Below, in pieces: positions 34,516 through 42,823 of a stretch of 64,000 nucleotides of DNA; within the stretch, counting starts at the first letter, position 1; every line of letters begins with the position of its first letter. The translations under genes and the position numbers were made by a program. Below the pieces are notes generated by a model, which saw only the letters and a list, made by a program, of their open reading frames with translations, had not been told where the DNA came from and did not search any database. The stretch lies in assembly GCA_017522685.1 (NCBI GenBank), contig JAFWYN010000014.1, positions 1-64,000 of the forward strand, written 5' to 3'. This DNA comes from Lachnospiraceae bacterium. GTDB lineage: Bacteria > Bacillota_A > Clostridia > Lachnospirales > Lachnospiraceae.

Positions 34516-35058
34516 CTATAAAACCTCCAACCTTATTGTCTCCATTACCATATTAGTTTTAGGTAGCTCACACGCATATTCTGCTATAGCTGTCATATCC
34601 AGTTCATGAACTATCTTTCTGTAATTCGTAATCAATTCCTTATACAGATCAAACGGAAACTTTCTCTTATTTCTTATCAATTCCACAAGAAGGCGCTCTT
34701 TATTATAAATCACAATATCCACCCCATCATACTGAATCTTAGTCTTTCCCAGATTGAACGCTTCACTGTTTTCATAAAACTGTTTCACCCTTCCATCACT
34801 TATTTTTCTGGTATTTTTAGTTGTAGCAACATAGTAAAAATCCGGTATGGTATCAGTCAATCCATAATAATAAAACGCGCTGTTAAGCGTAATAATCGCA
34901 TTGGGATATTTCTTGGATATTATCTCCAGTTCCGGCACATATTTTTTATCCGAATAAATTCCTTTTTCTTTTTGATGCAGTTCTCCATCTTGTATACACT
35001 TTTTAATTTTATAATCCGAACCATATTTTTCCAAACATTCCTGATATGATAATAACAT
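34516..35058 (-). CDS. AbiEi-type antitoxin / autorepressor
   Basis: A 180-residue antitoxin of the AbiE system. The N-terminal winged helix (LLSYQECLEKYGSDYKIKKC, then GELHQKEKGIYSDKKY) is followed by the AbiEi domain (PNAIITLNSAFYYYGLTDTIPDFYYVAT and DGVDIVIYNKERLLVELIRNKRKF). AbiEi neutralises AbiEii without direct binding and represses the operon by binding inverted repeats in the promoter. The ATG at 35058 is chosen because GGAGGTG lies 11 bases upstream; an ATG at 35076 precedes that site and is the alternative. Confidence 0.85.
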   Translation of the reverse strand: MLLSYQECLEKYGSDYKIKKCIQDGELHQKEKGIYSDKKYVPELEIISKKYPNAIITLNSAFYYYGLTDTIPDFYYVATTKNTRKISDGRVKQFYENSEAFNLGKTKIQYDGVDIVIYNKERLLVELIRNKRKFPFDLYKELITNYRKIVHELDMTAIAEYACELPKTNMVMETIRLEVL

Positions 35059-35077
35059 AGGATACTTCACCTCCATC

Positions 35078-35112
35078 AAGGTAATTGTTGGTATTATAAT
35101 ATATTTTACCTT
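35078..35112 (-). promoter_or_regulatory. Candidate AbiEi operator
   Basis: Inverted repeat AAGGTAA (35078-35084) / TTACCTT (35106-35112) between the promoter and the antitoxin start. Confidence 0.55.
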
Positions 35113-35123
35113 CTTTTACTCAA

Positions 35124-35151
35124 ATTATAACATGTAATAACGTAAAGTCAA
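35124..35151 (-). promoter_or_regulatory. Sigma-A promoter of the AbiE operon
   Basis: On the minus strand: TTGACT, 16 bases, TATAAT. It is followed immediately by the inverted repeat listed as operator. Confidence 0.75.
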
Positions 35152-35160
35152 GAAATTTCA

Positions 35161-35205
35161 AAAGGGAATGTAGGTATTTTTTATATTTTTACCTGCACTC
35201 CCTTT
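35161..35205 (-). terminator. Terminator of the hypothetical gene at 35286
   Basis: 16-bp stem AAAGGGAATGTAGGTA / TACCTGCACTCCCTTT (two G-U type differences), with a T-rich tail on the minus strand. It lies between the hypothetical gene and the AbiE promoter. Confidence 0.65.
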
Positions 35206-35285
35206 ATTTTCGATTTTTCCTCTCCGATTTTTCCTCTCAATAATTCCAATAAGAATAGTCATCCTACACCTATTAATATATCATC

Positions 35286-36332
35286 TCATTTTAGATTACC
35301 ATTTTCCCAGTAGGCTTCTATTTTTCTCGCATTCAAGTGAATCAAGGCATCATACCTATATTTTTTACTCCAAGAACAAAAGACAGACTTTTTGTCCAGA
35401 ATTAATCGCGTTAGAAAACTATTTGGTTTGGATACCCATCCATCTTTTGGTAGCATCTTTAATATTGTTGCATCATTCCCACACTGAACACTATATTCTC
35501 CCTTTACATAACCCATTTGCTCTCTAGGCTTAATAGTAAATTCACCCGTACATGATTTATCCAAACTCAAACCGGTGTCAAAACATATTTGTACACTTTG
35601 CTTCTCAAAACGTACCATTACCTTTGTTAACACAGCCTTATCATCAAAAAAATATTCAACATCTCCGTCGCAATATGCATTATCCTCATTCAATTCAACT
35701 TCTTGCAATTCTGATATACAAGTATTGGCAAACTCCAACAATTCACACTCATTACTATATCTTGTATATAGTCTTGCCTGGCCATTCATTGGCATTGGAA
35801 AATTGTCTATTTTAATTTCCTCTCCATTAATGTTACAAGAAACAACGGATTTACTTTTACGTATGAAATCAAAGTCGTACATAAAAAATATTGGTAGGTA
35901 TTCCGGGTTCTTAGAACCAACTCCAATAGGAGCCAATAAATTCATTCCTTTTGACTTTCTCTTGCTTTTTTCCTCTATATGTACCGATATTTTCCTGCCC
36001 TGTATGTCCACAATCTCAAAGCTAATAATCTGATTATTATCCACTTTACACAACTGCGCATTGTTAATCTTACTCTGAACATGCTTATGTAATCCGTTTT
36101 CTACAACATTAAACCTTTCATTCACCAAAAAATTTAAGCTCATATCATCATATACATCTACACTTTTGTCATTCCGATATGCCAATATACGATATCCTGT
36201 ACCATACGGTTCTCCTTCAATAAATTGCAGTTCAAAACCTCTATAAACAGCATCTGGCGACTTTTCAAAGGGAATGATTGCCAGCTTTCTAATAGGACTT
36301 TTATTTACTATAATGGGTAAATAACCTTTCAC
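35286..36332 (-). CDS. Hypothetical protein
   Basis: A 348-residue soluble protein without signal peptide or membrane segments. It alternates short beta strands and charged loops (KSVDVYDDMSLNFLVNERFNVVENG, EIVDIQGRKISVHIEEK, VRFEKQSVQICFDTGLSL) and ends with a basic segment. No family is recognised. It is AT-rich, monocistronic or last of an operon, and lies between the AbiE locus and the MarR-flavodoxin operon, consistent with accessory cargo. Confidence 0.6.
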   Translation of the reverse strand: MKGYLPIIVNKSPIRKLAIIPFEKSPDAVYRGFELQFIEGEPYGTGYRILAYRNDKSVDVYDDMSLNFLVNERFNVVENGLHKHVQSKINNAQLCKVDNNQIISFEIVDIQGRKISVHIEEKSKRKSKGMNLLAPIGVGSKNPEYLPIFFMYDFDFIRKSKSVVSCNINGEEIKIDNFPMPMNGQARLYTRYSNECELLEFANTCISELQEVELNEDNAYCDGDVEYFFDDKAVLTKVMVRFEKQSVQICFDTGLSLDKSCTGEFTIKPREQMGYVKGEYSVQCGNDATILKMLPKDGWVSKPNSFLTRLILDKKSVFCSWSKKYRYDALIHLNARKIEAYWENGNLK

Positions 36333-36357
36333 ATTTTCCTCCTCTTACTTCAACCCT

Positions 36358-36885
36358 TTACGCCTCCAGTAAACACTTAATAAGCGGCTCTGCATATTCC
36401 TTGGAAGAAATATCATAGGAACTTTTTATGGCTTGTGCAAAGCCTTCTTCTGCACTATCTTTATTCTTCTTTTTACTTAGCACCTTAGACATCATTTTCA
36501 TAATCGTTCTATCCGGAAAAGACATTTTTTCATAACAAATTCCGCCCTGCATGTAAAAATGGGGAATGGATTCCAATTCTTCTGCTGACAAATTGTGATT
36601 CCATACTTCATCAATCTCCTTTGTAGCTTCATTAGGGGTTCCACCTGTGGCAAAAAGGATAAACTTTTGGGCTGAACTCTTTTCAAACATTTCCTTCGCC
36701 TTTTTATATCCGTTTATCATTCCTGCATACAATCCGCCACCATAAACTACCACATCATATTCCGACATCTTCGCAGCTGTAACATCCTTAAAATCCAATA
36801 TCTCACCATCTACTTCTTTCGCAATCATTTCTGCGTACCTTTTTGTAAATTCTGTTTTACTTTTATATGTCATCAAAATCTTCAT
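36358..36885 (-). CDS. Flavodoxin domain protein
   Basis: A 175-residue flavodoxin-fold protein of the HemG/flavodoxin_5 kind. The FMN phosphate loop is MTYKSKTEFTKRYAEMIA (about 4-21, a T/S-x-T-x-x-x-A pattern). The later FMN contacts are VVYGGGLYAGMINGYKK (about 47-63) and FATGGTPNEA. It probably shuttles electrons or reduces quinones. It lies 11 bases downstream of a MarR regulator gene and shares its operator, so expression is likely induced by a redox or phenolic signal. Confidence 0.88.
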   Translation of the reverse strand: MKILMTYKSKTEFTKRYAEMIAKEVDGEILDFKDVTAAKMSEYDVVVYGGGLYAGMINGYKKAKEMFEKSSAQKFILFATGGTPNEATKEIDEVWNHNLSAEELESIPHFYMQGGICYEKMSFPDRTIMKMMSKVLSKKKNKDSAEEGFAQAIKSSYDISSKEYAEPLIKCLLEA

Positions 36886-36896
36886 CTACTCTCTCC

Positions 36897-37367
36897 TTAC
36901 ATCCTTTTCAAATTATCTTCAATCTGTATAATTGTCTGTATGGTAACTTGAAGCTGTTCCTCAGATACTCCTGTAAACATTCTTTTCAAAAGCTCCATAC
37001 TTTTTTCATCATTATTCATACAAAACTCTATGCATTGCGGGGTAAGCTCAATACGTTGTTTTCTCTTATCCTGCTCATCCACGGCTATACTTACAAACCC
37101 TTTCTTCTCCAGCTTCAATAGGATTTGCTTTACATTCTGATGAGAACTTCCCATGATTTCCGCCAGTTCCTTCACTGTGGGAGGAGTTTTGCACAAGTTG
37201 ATACAAATAATTGCAAAGAACTGTTTCCAGCTAACTACCTTCATAGCCTGATCTGCTACTGCCTGAAATCTGTTCTCAAAAGCACTTAATAGTCCCAGCA
37301 AAAAAAAAGATGATTCAATGCCTGTAAAATCCACCTTATCACTTCTGATTACTTCTTTTAAATTCAT
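36897..37367 (-). CDS. MarR-family transcriptional regulator
   Basis: A 156-residue regulator with the MarR winged helix (about 45-115: TPPTVKELAEIMGSSHQNVKQ, then LEKKGFVSIAVDEQDKRKQRIELTPQ), including the wing D-x-R/K-x-R motif. The N-terminal and C-terminal helices form the dimer interface. It starts the operon with the flavodoxin gene. A strong palindromic operator covers the region just upstream of its ribosome site, so it should repress its own operon. Confidence 0.93.
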   Translation of the reverse strand: MNLKEVIRSDKVDFTGIESSFFLLGLLSAFENRFQAVADQAMKVVSWKQFFAIICINLCKTPPTVKELAEIMGSSHQNVKQILLKLEKKGFVSIAVDEQDKRKQRIELTPQCIEFCMNNDEKSMELLKRMFTGVSEEQLQVTIQTIIQIEDNLKRM

Positions 37368-37376
37368 AACTCCTCC

Positions 37377-37421
37377 AATAGGTAATATATTACTTTTCTA
37401 TAAGGTAACATATTACCTATT
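37377..37421. promoter_or_regulatory. MarR operator
   Basis: 17-bp inverted repeat with one mismatch: AATAGGTAATATATTAC (37377-37393) and GTAACATATTACCTATT (37405-37421). Each arm contains a near-palindrome of its own. It lies within 55 bases of the marR start. Confidence 0.75.
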
Positions 37422-37468
37422 GTTTGTCAATAGAAAAAGACGGAAGATTTTTCCGCCTTTTCTCTCCT

Positions 37469-39118
37469 TTATTCATCCTTCACATACAGCAAAGTCAAAA
37501 ACTCACCGTCCGCACGATCCTTTGGTACATATAGCTTTCCTTCCTTAAAGGCAAGTACTGTTGTTACATAACCCATATCATGCAGTGCCTGTCTTAAGGG
37601 CAGCTTATGGATGGACTTCAGCTGGGAAGGCAACTTGTCCTGATAGAATTTCGTAAGTTTGTCTCGTAGCATTTCATATCCGGGGCGAAGCTTCTCTACG
37701 ATAGGCTCAAACACTTCTTTTTCTAAACGCTTGAACTGTTCCTCTGTAAAGACTGCAAATCGTGGAATTGCTTTATCACCCTTGATTTCCACAAAGCCTT
37801 TTTCTACCAGCTTTGCCAGGTCGAAACGCTGCTCTTCTGTAATCCAGGAAATGTCAAAATCTGCTTTGATGATATCATCCAAAAGATTGTGACGTTTTAT
37901 CCACTCCGGTGTGAACTTATCCATCATATCAACGATTTCTGATTCTCCAAAGTTATAGAGTCCAAACCAGAAAAAAGAATAGGAAGTCATACAACCATTA
38001 TAGGCAAAACCTCTGTTATCCAATGCCCATTCCGTAATATCCTCCCAATCTTCGATAAATCCCAAAGGATAATACTTTCCGCCATCCGGGCGTAAGGGCT
38101 TTTCCATCCACACTGCATTGTCCTCATTATCCTCTTGAAAATATCTGCTGAAAACATATATCAAATACCACAAAAGCTTATCCATAGGCGCATCACTTCC
38201 ATGAAAACCGATTTGACGTATGGTATCCTCTGCCTCCAAAAGTCCATTTACGATTATATCAGAAACCTGCTCCTTCAAACTGCAATGAACCCCATAGGAC
38301 TTTTGCATTTCAGAACGACTGTTAATATAAAAGGTAGTGTAATACTTGCCTTTTTCATAAATCACAAATTCATGCTCTACCAACCACTTTAAATCAAACT
38401 CCAGATATGCCTTGGGAATGCCAAGAAGTACGGTCAGCTCATCCAAACTCTTAGGGTGCTGATAACAGGCGATACAAATATTCTGACGTACCAGATTGTC
38501 CTCCACTTCTTTCGTATCCACTTGCTGTACTACCTCACCACAAATCGCCATGCATAACTCTCTTGGTCTGTAAATATATTCCTGTTCTCTCTGTTTTTCC
38601 ATATTCTCCGTCAACTCCTTCTTCAACTTCCGGCGGGTATCGTGAAGGTGCCATTTGACCACACTCTCACTGACCCCTAACCGACTCGCAATAGTCTTCT
38701 GTGGCAGACCATCAATGTAAAAAGAAACCAATATCTCTCTTTGTAGGTAATTCAATCGGCTAATCTGTTTGCGCAACTGGGCCAGTAAAAGCTTCTGCTC
38801 TTCCTTGTCTGCCAGTTCACTGACAAAGTCAGACTCATCCCGTATATCCTCCTCCATGGAACACATCACATAACGTGAGTTTCCCCGCAGACTGTGGCAC
38901 CACACGTAGTGCGCGATCTTCCAGACGAAATGCTCCATCTGCCGGATGTTTTTGCCGGCTTCTTCATTTTTCTGTACGGCAGTAAAAACCTGTACTAACA
39001 CTTCCTGGGTAAGCTCCTCCGCCCGGTATCCGTCCCCACATTTCTTGTAGGCCCATTTCAATATCTGCAACGAGTATTCTTTTGTAATTTCTTCAAACAA
39101 TTGATTTATCACTTGCAA
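37469..39118 (-). CDS. ECF-type sigma factor with 380-residue C-terminal extension
   Basis: A 549-residue protein. Residues about 1-170 are a complete ECF sigma factor. Region 2 has LQILKWAYKKCGDGYRAEEL and TQEVLVQVFTAVQKN. Region 4 has LNYLQREILVSFYIDGLPQKT and IASRLGVSESVVKWHLHDTRRKL. A long soluble extension follows, with at least one winged-helix-like part (SLDELTVLLGIPKAYLEFDLKWLVEHEFVIYEKGKYY, about 228-265) and an aromatic-rich domain of unknown kind. No anti-sigma gene is adjacent, so the extension may hold the inhibitory or sensory function. The start is TTG at 39118 after AGAGG; a GTG six bases later is possible. Confidence 0.85.
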   Translation of the reverse strand: MQVINQLFEEITKEYSLQILKWAYKKCGDGYRAEELTQEVLVQVFTAVQKNEEAGKNIRQMEHFVWKIAHYVWCHSLRGNSRYVMCSMEEDIRDESDFVSELADKEEQKLLLAQLRKQISRLNYLQREILVSFYIDGLPQKTIASRLGVSESVVKWHLHDTRRKLKKELTENMEKQREQEYIYRPRELCMAICGEVVQQVDTKEVEDNLVRQNICIACYQHPKSLDELTVLLGIPKAYLEFDLKWLVEHEFVIYEKGKYYTTFYINSRSEMQKSYGVHCSLKEQVSDIIVNGLLEAEDTIRQIGFHGSDAPMDKLLWYLIYVFSRYFQEDNEDNAVWMEKPLRPDGGKYYPLGFIEDWEDITEWALDNRGFAYNGCMTSYSFFWFGLYNFGESEIVDMMDKFTPEWIKRHNLLDDIIKADFDISWITEEQRFDLAKLVEKGFVEIKGDKAIPRFAVFTEEQFKRLEKEVFEPIVEKLRPGYEMLRDKLTKFYQDKLPSQLKSIHKLPLRQALHDMGYVTTVLAFKEGKLYVPKDRADGEFLTLLYVKDE

Positions 39119-39204
39119 GTCCTGCCTCTTATTTTTTTAACAGCTGTTCACTTAATAAGTGACAGCAAGTTGATAAAGGTTAGGAAAAATTTATGTATAT
39201 TTCT

Positions 39205-39684
39205 TTATATTAACGAAATAACACCCGAAAGAATTGCTGCAAGAATCGGATACCCGATAATTGTCCCAACCCATTTCTTAATTAATGTTTTTGGAGGAAT
39301 ATATGGCATTAATTCCTCAGTACCCGGAATAATCCATGCTTTAGTCTTTCCTACCCAATACCAATCAATAAAAATTCTATCGAACAATCCCATTGCCCAA
39401 AGAATAAGTGTTATCTGTATAAATACCTCCCAAAATCCTCTTGCACCATTGATGAAATATACCATTGCCGGAACCAAAAACAAGATCGGAACAAATAAAG
39501 CAATTCCTGCTATTGAATAGTCTCTTTTAATTTTCTCTTTTGTTGTAAGCCCCAATTTTACAACCTTCTCTTGCACCTCCGGTTCATAAAAATATACGCA
39601 ACCTACGGGGCCGTTTGCAATTCCAATAACGCATATTATCAATAAAACAAAACACATAGCTATACTTTCTACTAAAATCAACAT
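39205..39684 (-). CDS. Membrane protein of unknown function
   Basis: A 159-residue protein with four predicted transmembrane segments (about 3-25, 55-77, 84-103 and 137-157) and a conserved-looking cytoplasmic loop FYEPEVQEKVVKLGLTTKEKIKR. The segment FDRIFIDWYWVGKTKAWIIPGTEEL is also distinctive. No family name can be given with confidence. It lies 24 bases downstream of another membrane gene and is probably co-transcribed with it. Confidence 0.7.
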   Translation of the reverse strand: MLILVESIAMCFVLLIICVIGIANGPVGCVYFYEPEVQEKVVKLGLTTKEKIKRDYSIAGIALFVPILFLVPAMVYFINGARGFWEVFIQITLILWAMGLFDRIFIDWYWVGKTKAWIIPGTEELMPYIPPKTLIKKWVGTIIGYPILAAILSGVISLI

Positions 39685-39708
39685 ACTTCATCCTCCTTTT
39701 TCTTATCT

Positions 39709-40335
39709 CTAAAAATACACGGTTCCCAACGCTACAGCATAATAAATAACCGAAATCAGATTTGTCCAACCACCACTAATAATCATATGTAAGCCCTTGG
39801 GTAGTTTTCTTGTAAGTGGGAGCATCAAAAATAAAACACCGGGTGATACGATAAGCATCCACCTCGGAAATACCGTCCACTTCAAAACTATAAAAACAGC
39901 AAGCATCAAAAATCCTATCCCTTGCAGTCCAAACGAAACTGTTTTCTGTACATTCAAATACTTATGAACTTCATCAACAATCTCCTTGTCGTCATAGCGT
40001 CCCAGCAATCCAAAGTATGCACAATGGCTATGGTATACTCCTCCACATATTATACCTAGAGAATTAATGAAAAAGCAAACCCATCCAAACATCTGAAATT
40101 CCTCATTCATAACTAAAATCAAATGATAGTAGCCGATACAATAAAGAAACGCCGCAATCGGTCCGATTATACCACCGGCATAAAGTCTTGTCCGACTCTC
40201 CTTTTTCATAATGTCAATAATAGCATTCAATGTAACGGTACCAACATAATCTTCTTTGCTATAGTATAATACCATATCCCCAATAAACATAAGGATTGCT
40301 CCGATTAATCCAATATATAGAACTATATTCAACAT
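39709..40335 (-). CDS. DUF6796-like membrane protein
   Basis: A 208-residue protein with about six transmembrane segments. The order and spacing of LYIGLIGAILMFIGDMVLYY, RLYAGGIIGPIAAFLYCIGYYH and GGVYHSHCAYFGLLGRYDD resemble the DUF6796 family of bacterial membrane proteins; the function is not known. It forms a probable operon with the next membrane gene. The 310 bases upstream (40336-40646) hold only a hairpin. Confidence 0.65.
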   Translation of the reverse strand: MLNIVLYIGLIGAILMFIGDMVLYYSKEDYVGTVTLNAIIDIMKKESRTRLYAGGIIGPIAAFLYCIGYYHLILVMNEEFQMFGWVCFFINSLGIICGGVYHSHCAYFGLLGRYDDKEIVDEVHKYLNVQKTVSFGLQGIGFLMLAVFIVLKWTVFPRWMLIVSPGVLFLMLPLTRKLPKGLHMIISGGWTNLISVIYYAVALGTVYF

Positions 40336-40412
40336 TTATCATTCCTCCTTGTATTTACTATTGATACACTCCCTTTTGTAATGAACTATACACCCCCATT
40401 CTAAAATACAAA

Positions 40413-40444
40413 ACCCAAGTACAGCTATAAAACTATACTTGGGT
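40413..40444. other. Hairpin in an otherwise empty 310-base gap
   Basis: Perfect 9-bp inverted repeat ACCCAAGTA / TACTTGGGT with a 14-base loop. No T-tract follows, so it is more likely an operator or mRNA leader structure than a terminator. The rest of 40336-40646 shows no gene. Confidence 0.5.
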
Positions 40445-40646
40445 ACATATTTGAATATATATGGACTTCATGCATAGTTTTACTATACATGAGTCTCGCA
40501 ATTTAAAGCAAGCCAGACCAATGGTCAGTATGTTGACTTACTACGTTATACGCTTGCTACTCCCTCATGGGAACTTATAAAAAGCTTAGCATCAAAATAT
40601 ACTATTGTCAAATTATTTTTCTACTTAACTTGTTTTTCAAGGAATC

Positions 40647-41288
40647 TTATCCTATATTCCCAACAGTCACATAATAATGATTAAACCCAAACGCCTGAAT
40701 CACTGCAAAAACAGACAGAATGATGGCAAACACTACCAAAACCTTCACAACCGTTGTTGCCACCTTGCTCTGCGCGATCTGCTTAAGCTTACCACTAGAG
40801 TAAAGCATCACTCCTACGGAAAATGCCAGCAATATGTAAGACAGTATGGCATTGGCATCCATACATTTGGCAAGAAATATCTTTCCCGCCATATCCGTAG
40901 TTACTGTTTTCATTACCCAAAAGGTTCTAATCCAATTCAATACAATAACACATAAGGATACAATAAAGCTTGCTATGCTCATCAGCTTAATCCATTTAAG
41001 CATAGTTTTCTTTTCCATAGTGGAATAATCGGCCATTTTCACAGCCACCTCTTTTACTTCGCTATTCATGTTTTCTTCTTTCCTTTCTCCATCGATGATC
41101 TCGCGGACATCCACATCATACATCTCTGCAATGGCAACAAGTAAGGAAATGTCCGGCATATATGCCCCTGTTTCCCATCTTGATATGGTACGACTGGATG
41201 TTCCTAATTTTTCTGCTACTTGTTCCTGCGTAAATCCATTGGCCTTACGCAAGTCTTTTAGGAAGTTTCCTATTTTCTTCTGGTCCAT
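40647..41288 (-). CDS. XRE regulator with membrane-spanning C-terminus
   Basis: A 213-residue protein with an N-terminal Cro/C1 HTH (about 5-60: IGNFLKDLRKANGFTQEQVA then TSSRTISRWETGAYMPDISLL). A cytoplasmic linker and three membrane spans follow (about 98-120, 140-162 and 178-203). DNA-binding proteins tethered to the membrane in this way usually sense an envelope signal directly. The ATG at 41288 has AAGGAGG at 6-base spacing; an upstream GTG includes that site and is rejected. It is transcribed alone. Confidence 0.85.
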   Translation of the reverse strand: MDQKKIGNFLKDLRKANGFTQEQVAEKLGTSSRTISRWETGAYMPDISLLVAIAEMYDVDVREIIDGERKEENMNSEVKEVAVKMADYSTMEKKTMLKWIKLMSIASFIVSLCVIVLNWIRTFWVMKTVTTDMAGKIFLAKCMDANAILSYILLAFSVGVMLYSSGKLKQIAQSKVATTVVKVLVVFAIILSVFAVIQAFGFNHYYVTVGNIG

Positions 41289-41403
41289 TTGTTTCCTCCT
41301 TTCGAACACAACTTAGCAAAAAATCATCATCCGTAACACGACATAAATAGCGAATTTAGACATCGGACAGTTTTGTCCGGTCACAGAATTGTACCTTTTT
41401 GTT

Positions 41404-42765
41404 TTATTTCAACCACTCCACAATCTCTTCAAAATGCATACCATGGGAAGCCTTCACCAGTACTGTGGTATCTGCGAAATCTTCAGGCTTGTGAGCCGCA
41501 AAGAAGCTTCCCTTATCCGGGTAGTACTCCGGCATGGCACGAAGCTTAGCCGCACCTTCATACATTTCCTTGGATAGATTGCCAATAAATATCATACCCT
41601 CCAAACGGGCCATGGCAGCGTACATACCCACTTCTCGGTGGAGTGCCAATTCATCGGTACCCAGTTCAAACATATCGCCCAGGATGACTACCTTACGTCC
41701 CTGTGCCATCATCAGTAAATCAATGGCCGCCTTCATGGATACAGGGTTGGCATTATAGCAGTCGTCGATGACCGTTTTGTCTTCTAACTTCAGGATATTA
41801 CTACGACCTCCTGTGGCCTGTACGGAAGCGATGCCCTTCAGGATATCCTCTTCCTCCATACCAAGCAACTTTCCTACAGTAGCTGCTGCCAGTGCATTAA
41901 TCACCATATGCTGTCCCGGCAAGGGTACACTTGCTTCTAATTCCTTGCCAAACAAGCTCATCTTAAAATCACTGCCAAATAATCCATGGTTTTGAATATC
42001 CGTAGCCAGTGCAGTCTTATGATCACCGGCCTGCAAACCGAAGAAATAGGGCGCTTTTCCATTTACAACCTTCACCGTAGCCAGCTTATCGTCATCACCA
42101 TTTAATACCACATAGCCGTCTTCCTGCATAAAGTCAAAAATCTCTGTTTTTGCCTTTAATACACCGTCCCTGTCGATTAAATTCTCCAGGTGACACTGAC
42201 CGATATTGGTAATCACACACACATCCGGCTTGGCAATACGGCTTAAGCGATGCATCTCGCCGAAATCACTGATGCCCATTTCCACCACTGCTATTTCATG
42301 CTCCTTACGGATACCAAGAATAGTTAATGGTAAGCCTACCTCGTTATTAAAATTGCCTTGGGTTTTCAGTACATGAAACTTGGCACCCAAAGCTGCTGCA
42401 ATCATTTCTTTGGTGCTGGTCTTGCCTACACTACCGGTCACTCCCACAAAGGGGATATCTAACTGTTCTCTGTAAAATGCTGCTACTTCTTTCAGTGCCG
42501 CAAAGGTATCCTCCACCAATATGTAGGGAATCTCCACTGTAGGAGCTTCCTCACAAATCACCAGTGCCGCTTTCTTTTCTGCCACCTGTGGAATAAAACT
42601 GTGACCATCCACCTTTTCTCCTCTGGTAGCAAAAAATGCAAAGCCTTCCTCCACCTTACGTGAATCCAGTACTGCTCCGGCAATCTCCTGCTGTTCCTTA
42701 CCGCTTGCACCATACAAAGGCTTATTCAAGCATTTTGCAATATTTTCCAAGGTCATATTCCGCAT
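41404..42765 (-). CDS. murF: UDP-N-acetylmuramoyl-tripeptide-D-alanyl-D-alanine ligase
   Basis: The last cytoplasmic Mur ligase; it adds D-Ala-D-Ala to the UDP-MurNAc-tripeptide with ATP. It has 453 residues and three domains. The P-loop is GVTGSVGKTSTKEMI (about 109-123), then EMGISDFGEM, DDCYNANPVSMKAA and the C-terminal domain ILGDMFELG. The ATG at 42765 has GAGGAG at 9-base spacing. It follows ddl by 58 bases, so substrate synthesis and ligation are encoded together. Confidence 0.97.
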   Translation of the reverse strand: MRNMTLENIAKCLNKPLYGASGKEQQEIAGAVLDSRKVEEGFAFFATRGEKVDGHSFIPQVAEKKAALVICEEAPTVEIPYILVEDTFAALKEVAAFYREQLDIPFVGVTGSVGKTSTKEMIAAALGAKFHVLKTQGNFNNEVGLPLTILGIRKEHEIAVVEMGISDFGEMHRLSRIAKPDVCVITNIGQCHLENLIDRDGVLKAKTEIFDFMQEDGYVVLNGDDDKLATVKVVNGKAPYFFGLQAGDHKTALATDIQNHGLFGSDFKMSLFGKELEASVPLPGQHMVINALAAATVGKLLGMEEEDILKGIASVQATGGRSNILKLEDKTVIDDCYNANPVSMKAAIDLLMMAQGRKVVILGDMFELGTDELALHREVGMYAAMARLEGMIFIGNLSKEMYEGAAKLRAMPEYYPDKGSFFAAHKPEDFADTTVLVKASHGMHFEEIVEWLK

Positions 42766-42823
42766 AGACCATTCTCCTCTCTAAACTACAGAAGAATGCC
42801 CTAAGCATTCTTCCGTACAGTCA

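Noticed and set aside
35211..35238. Tandem repeat CGATTTTTCCTCTC
   Set aside because: Two copies only, low complexity; explained by slippage.
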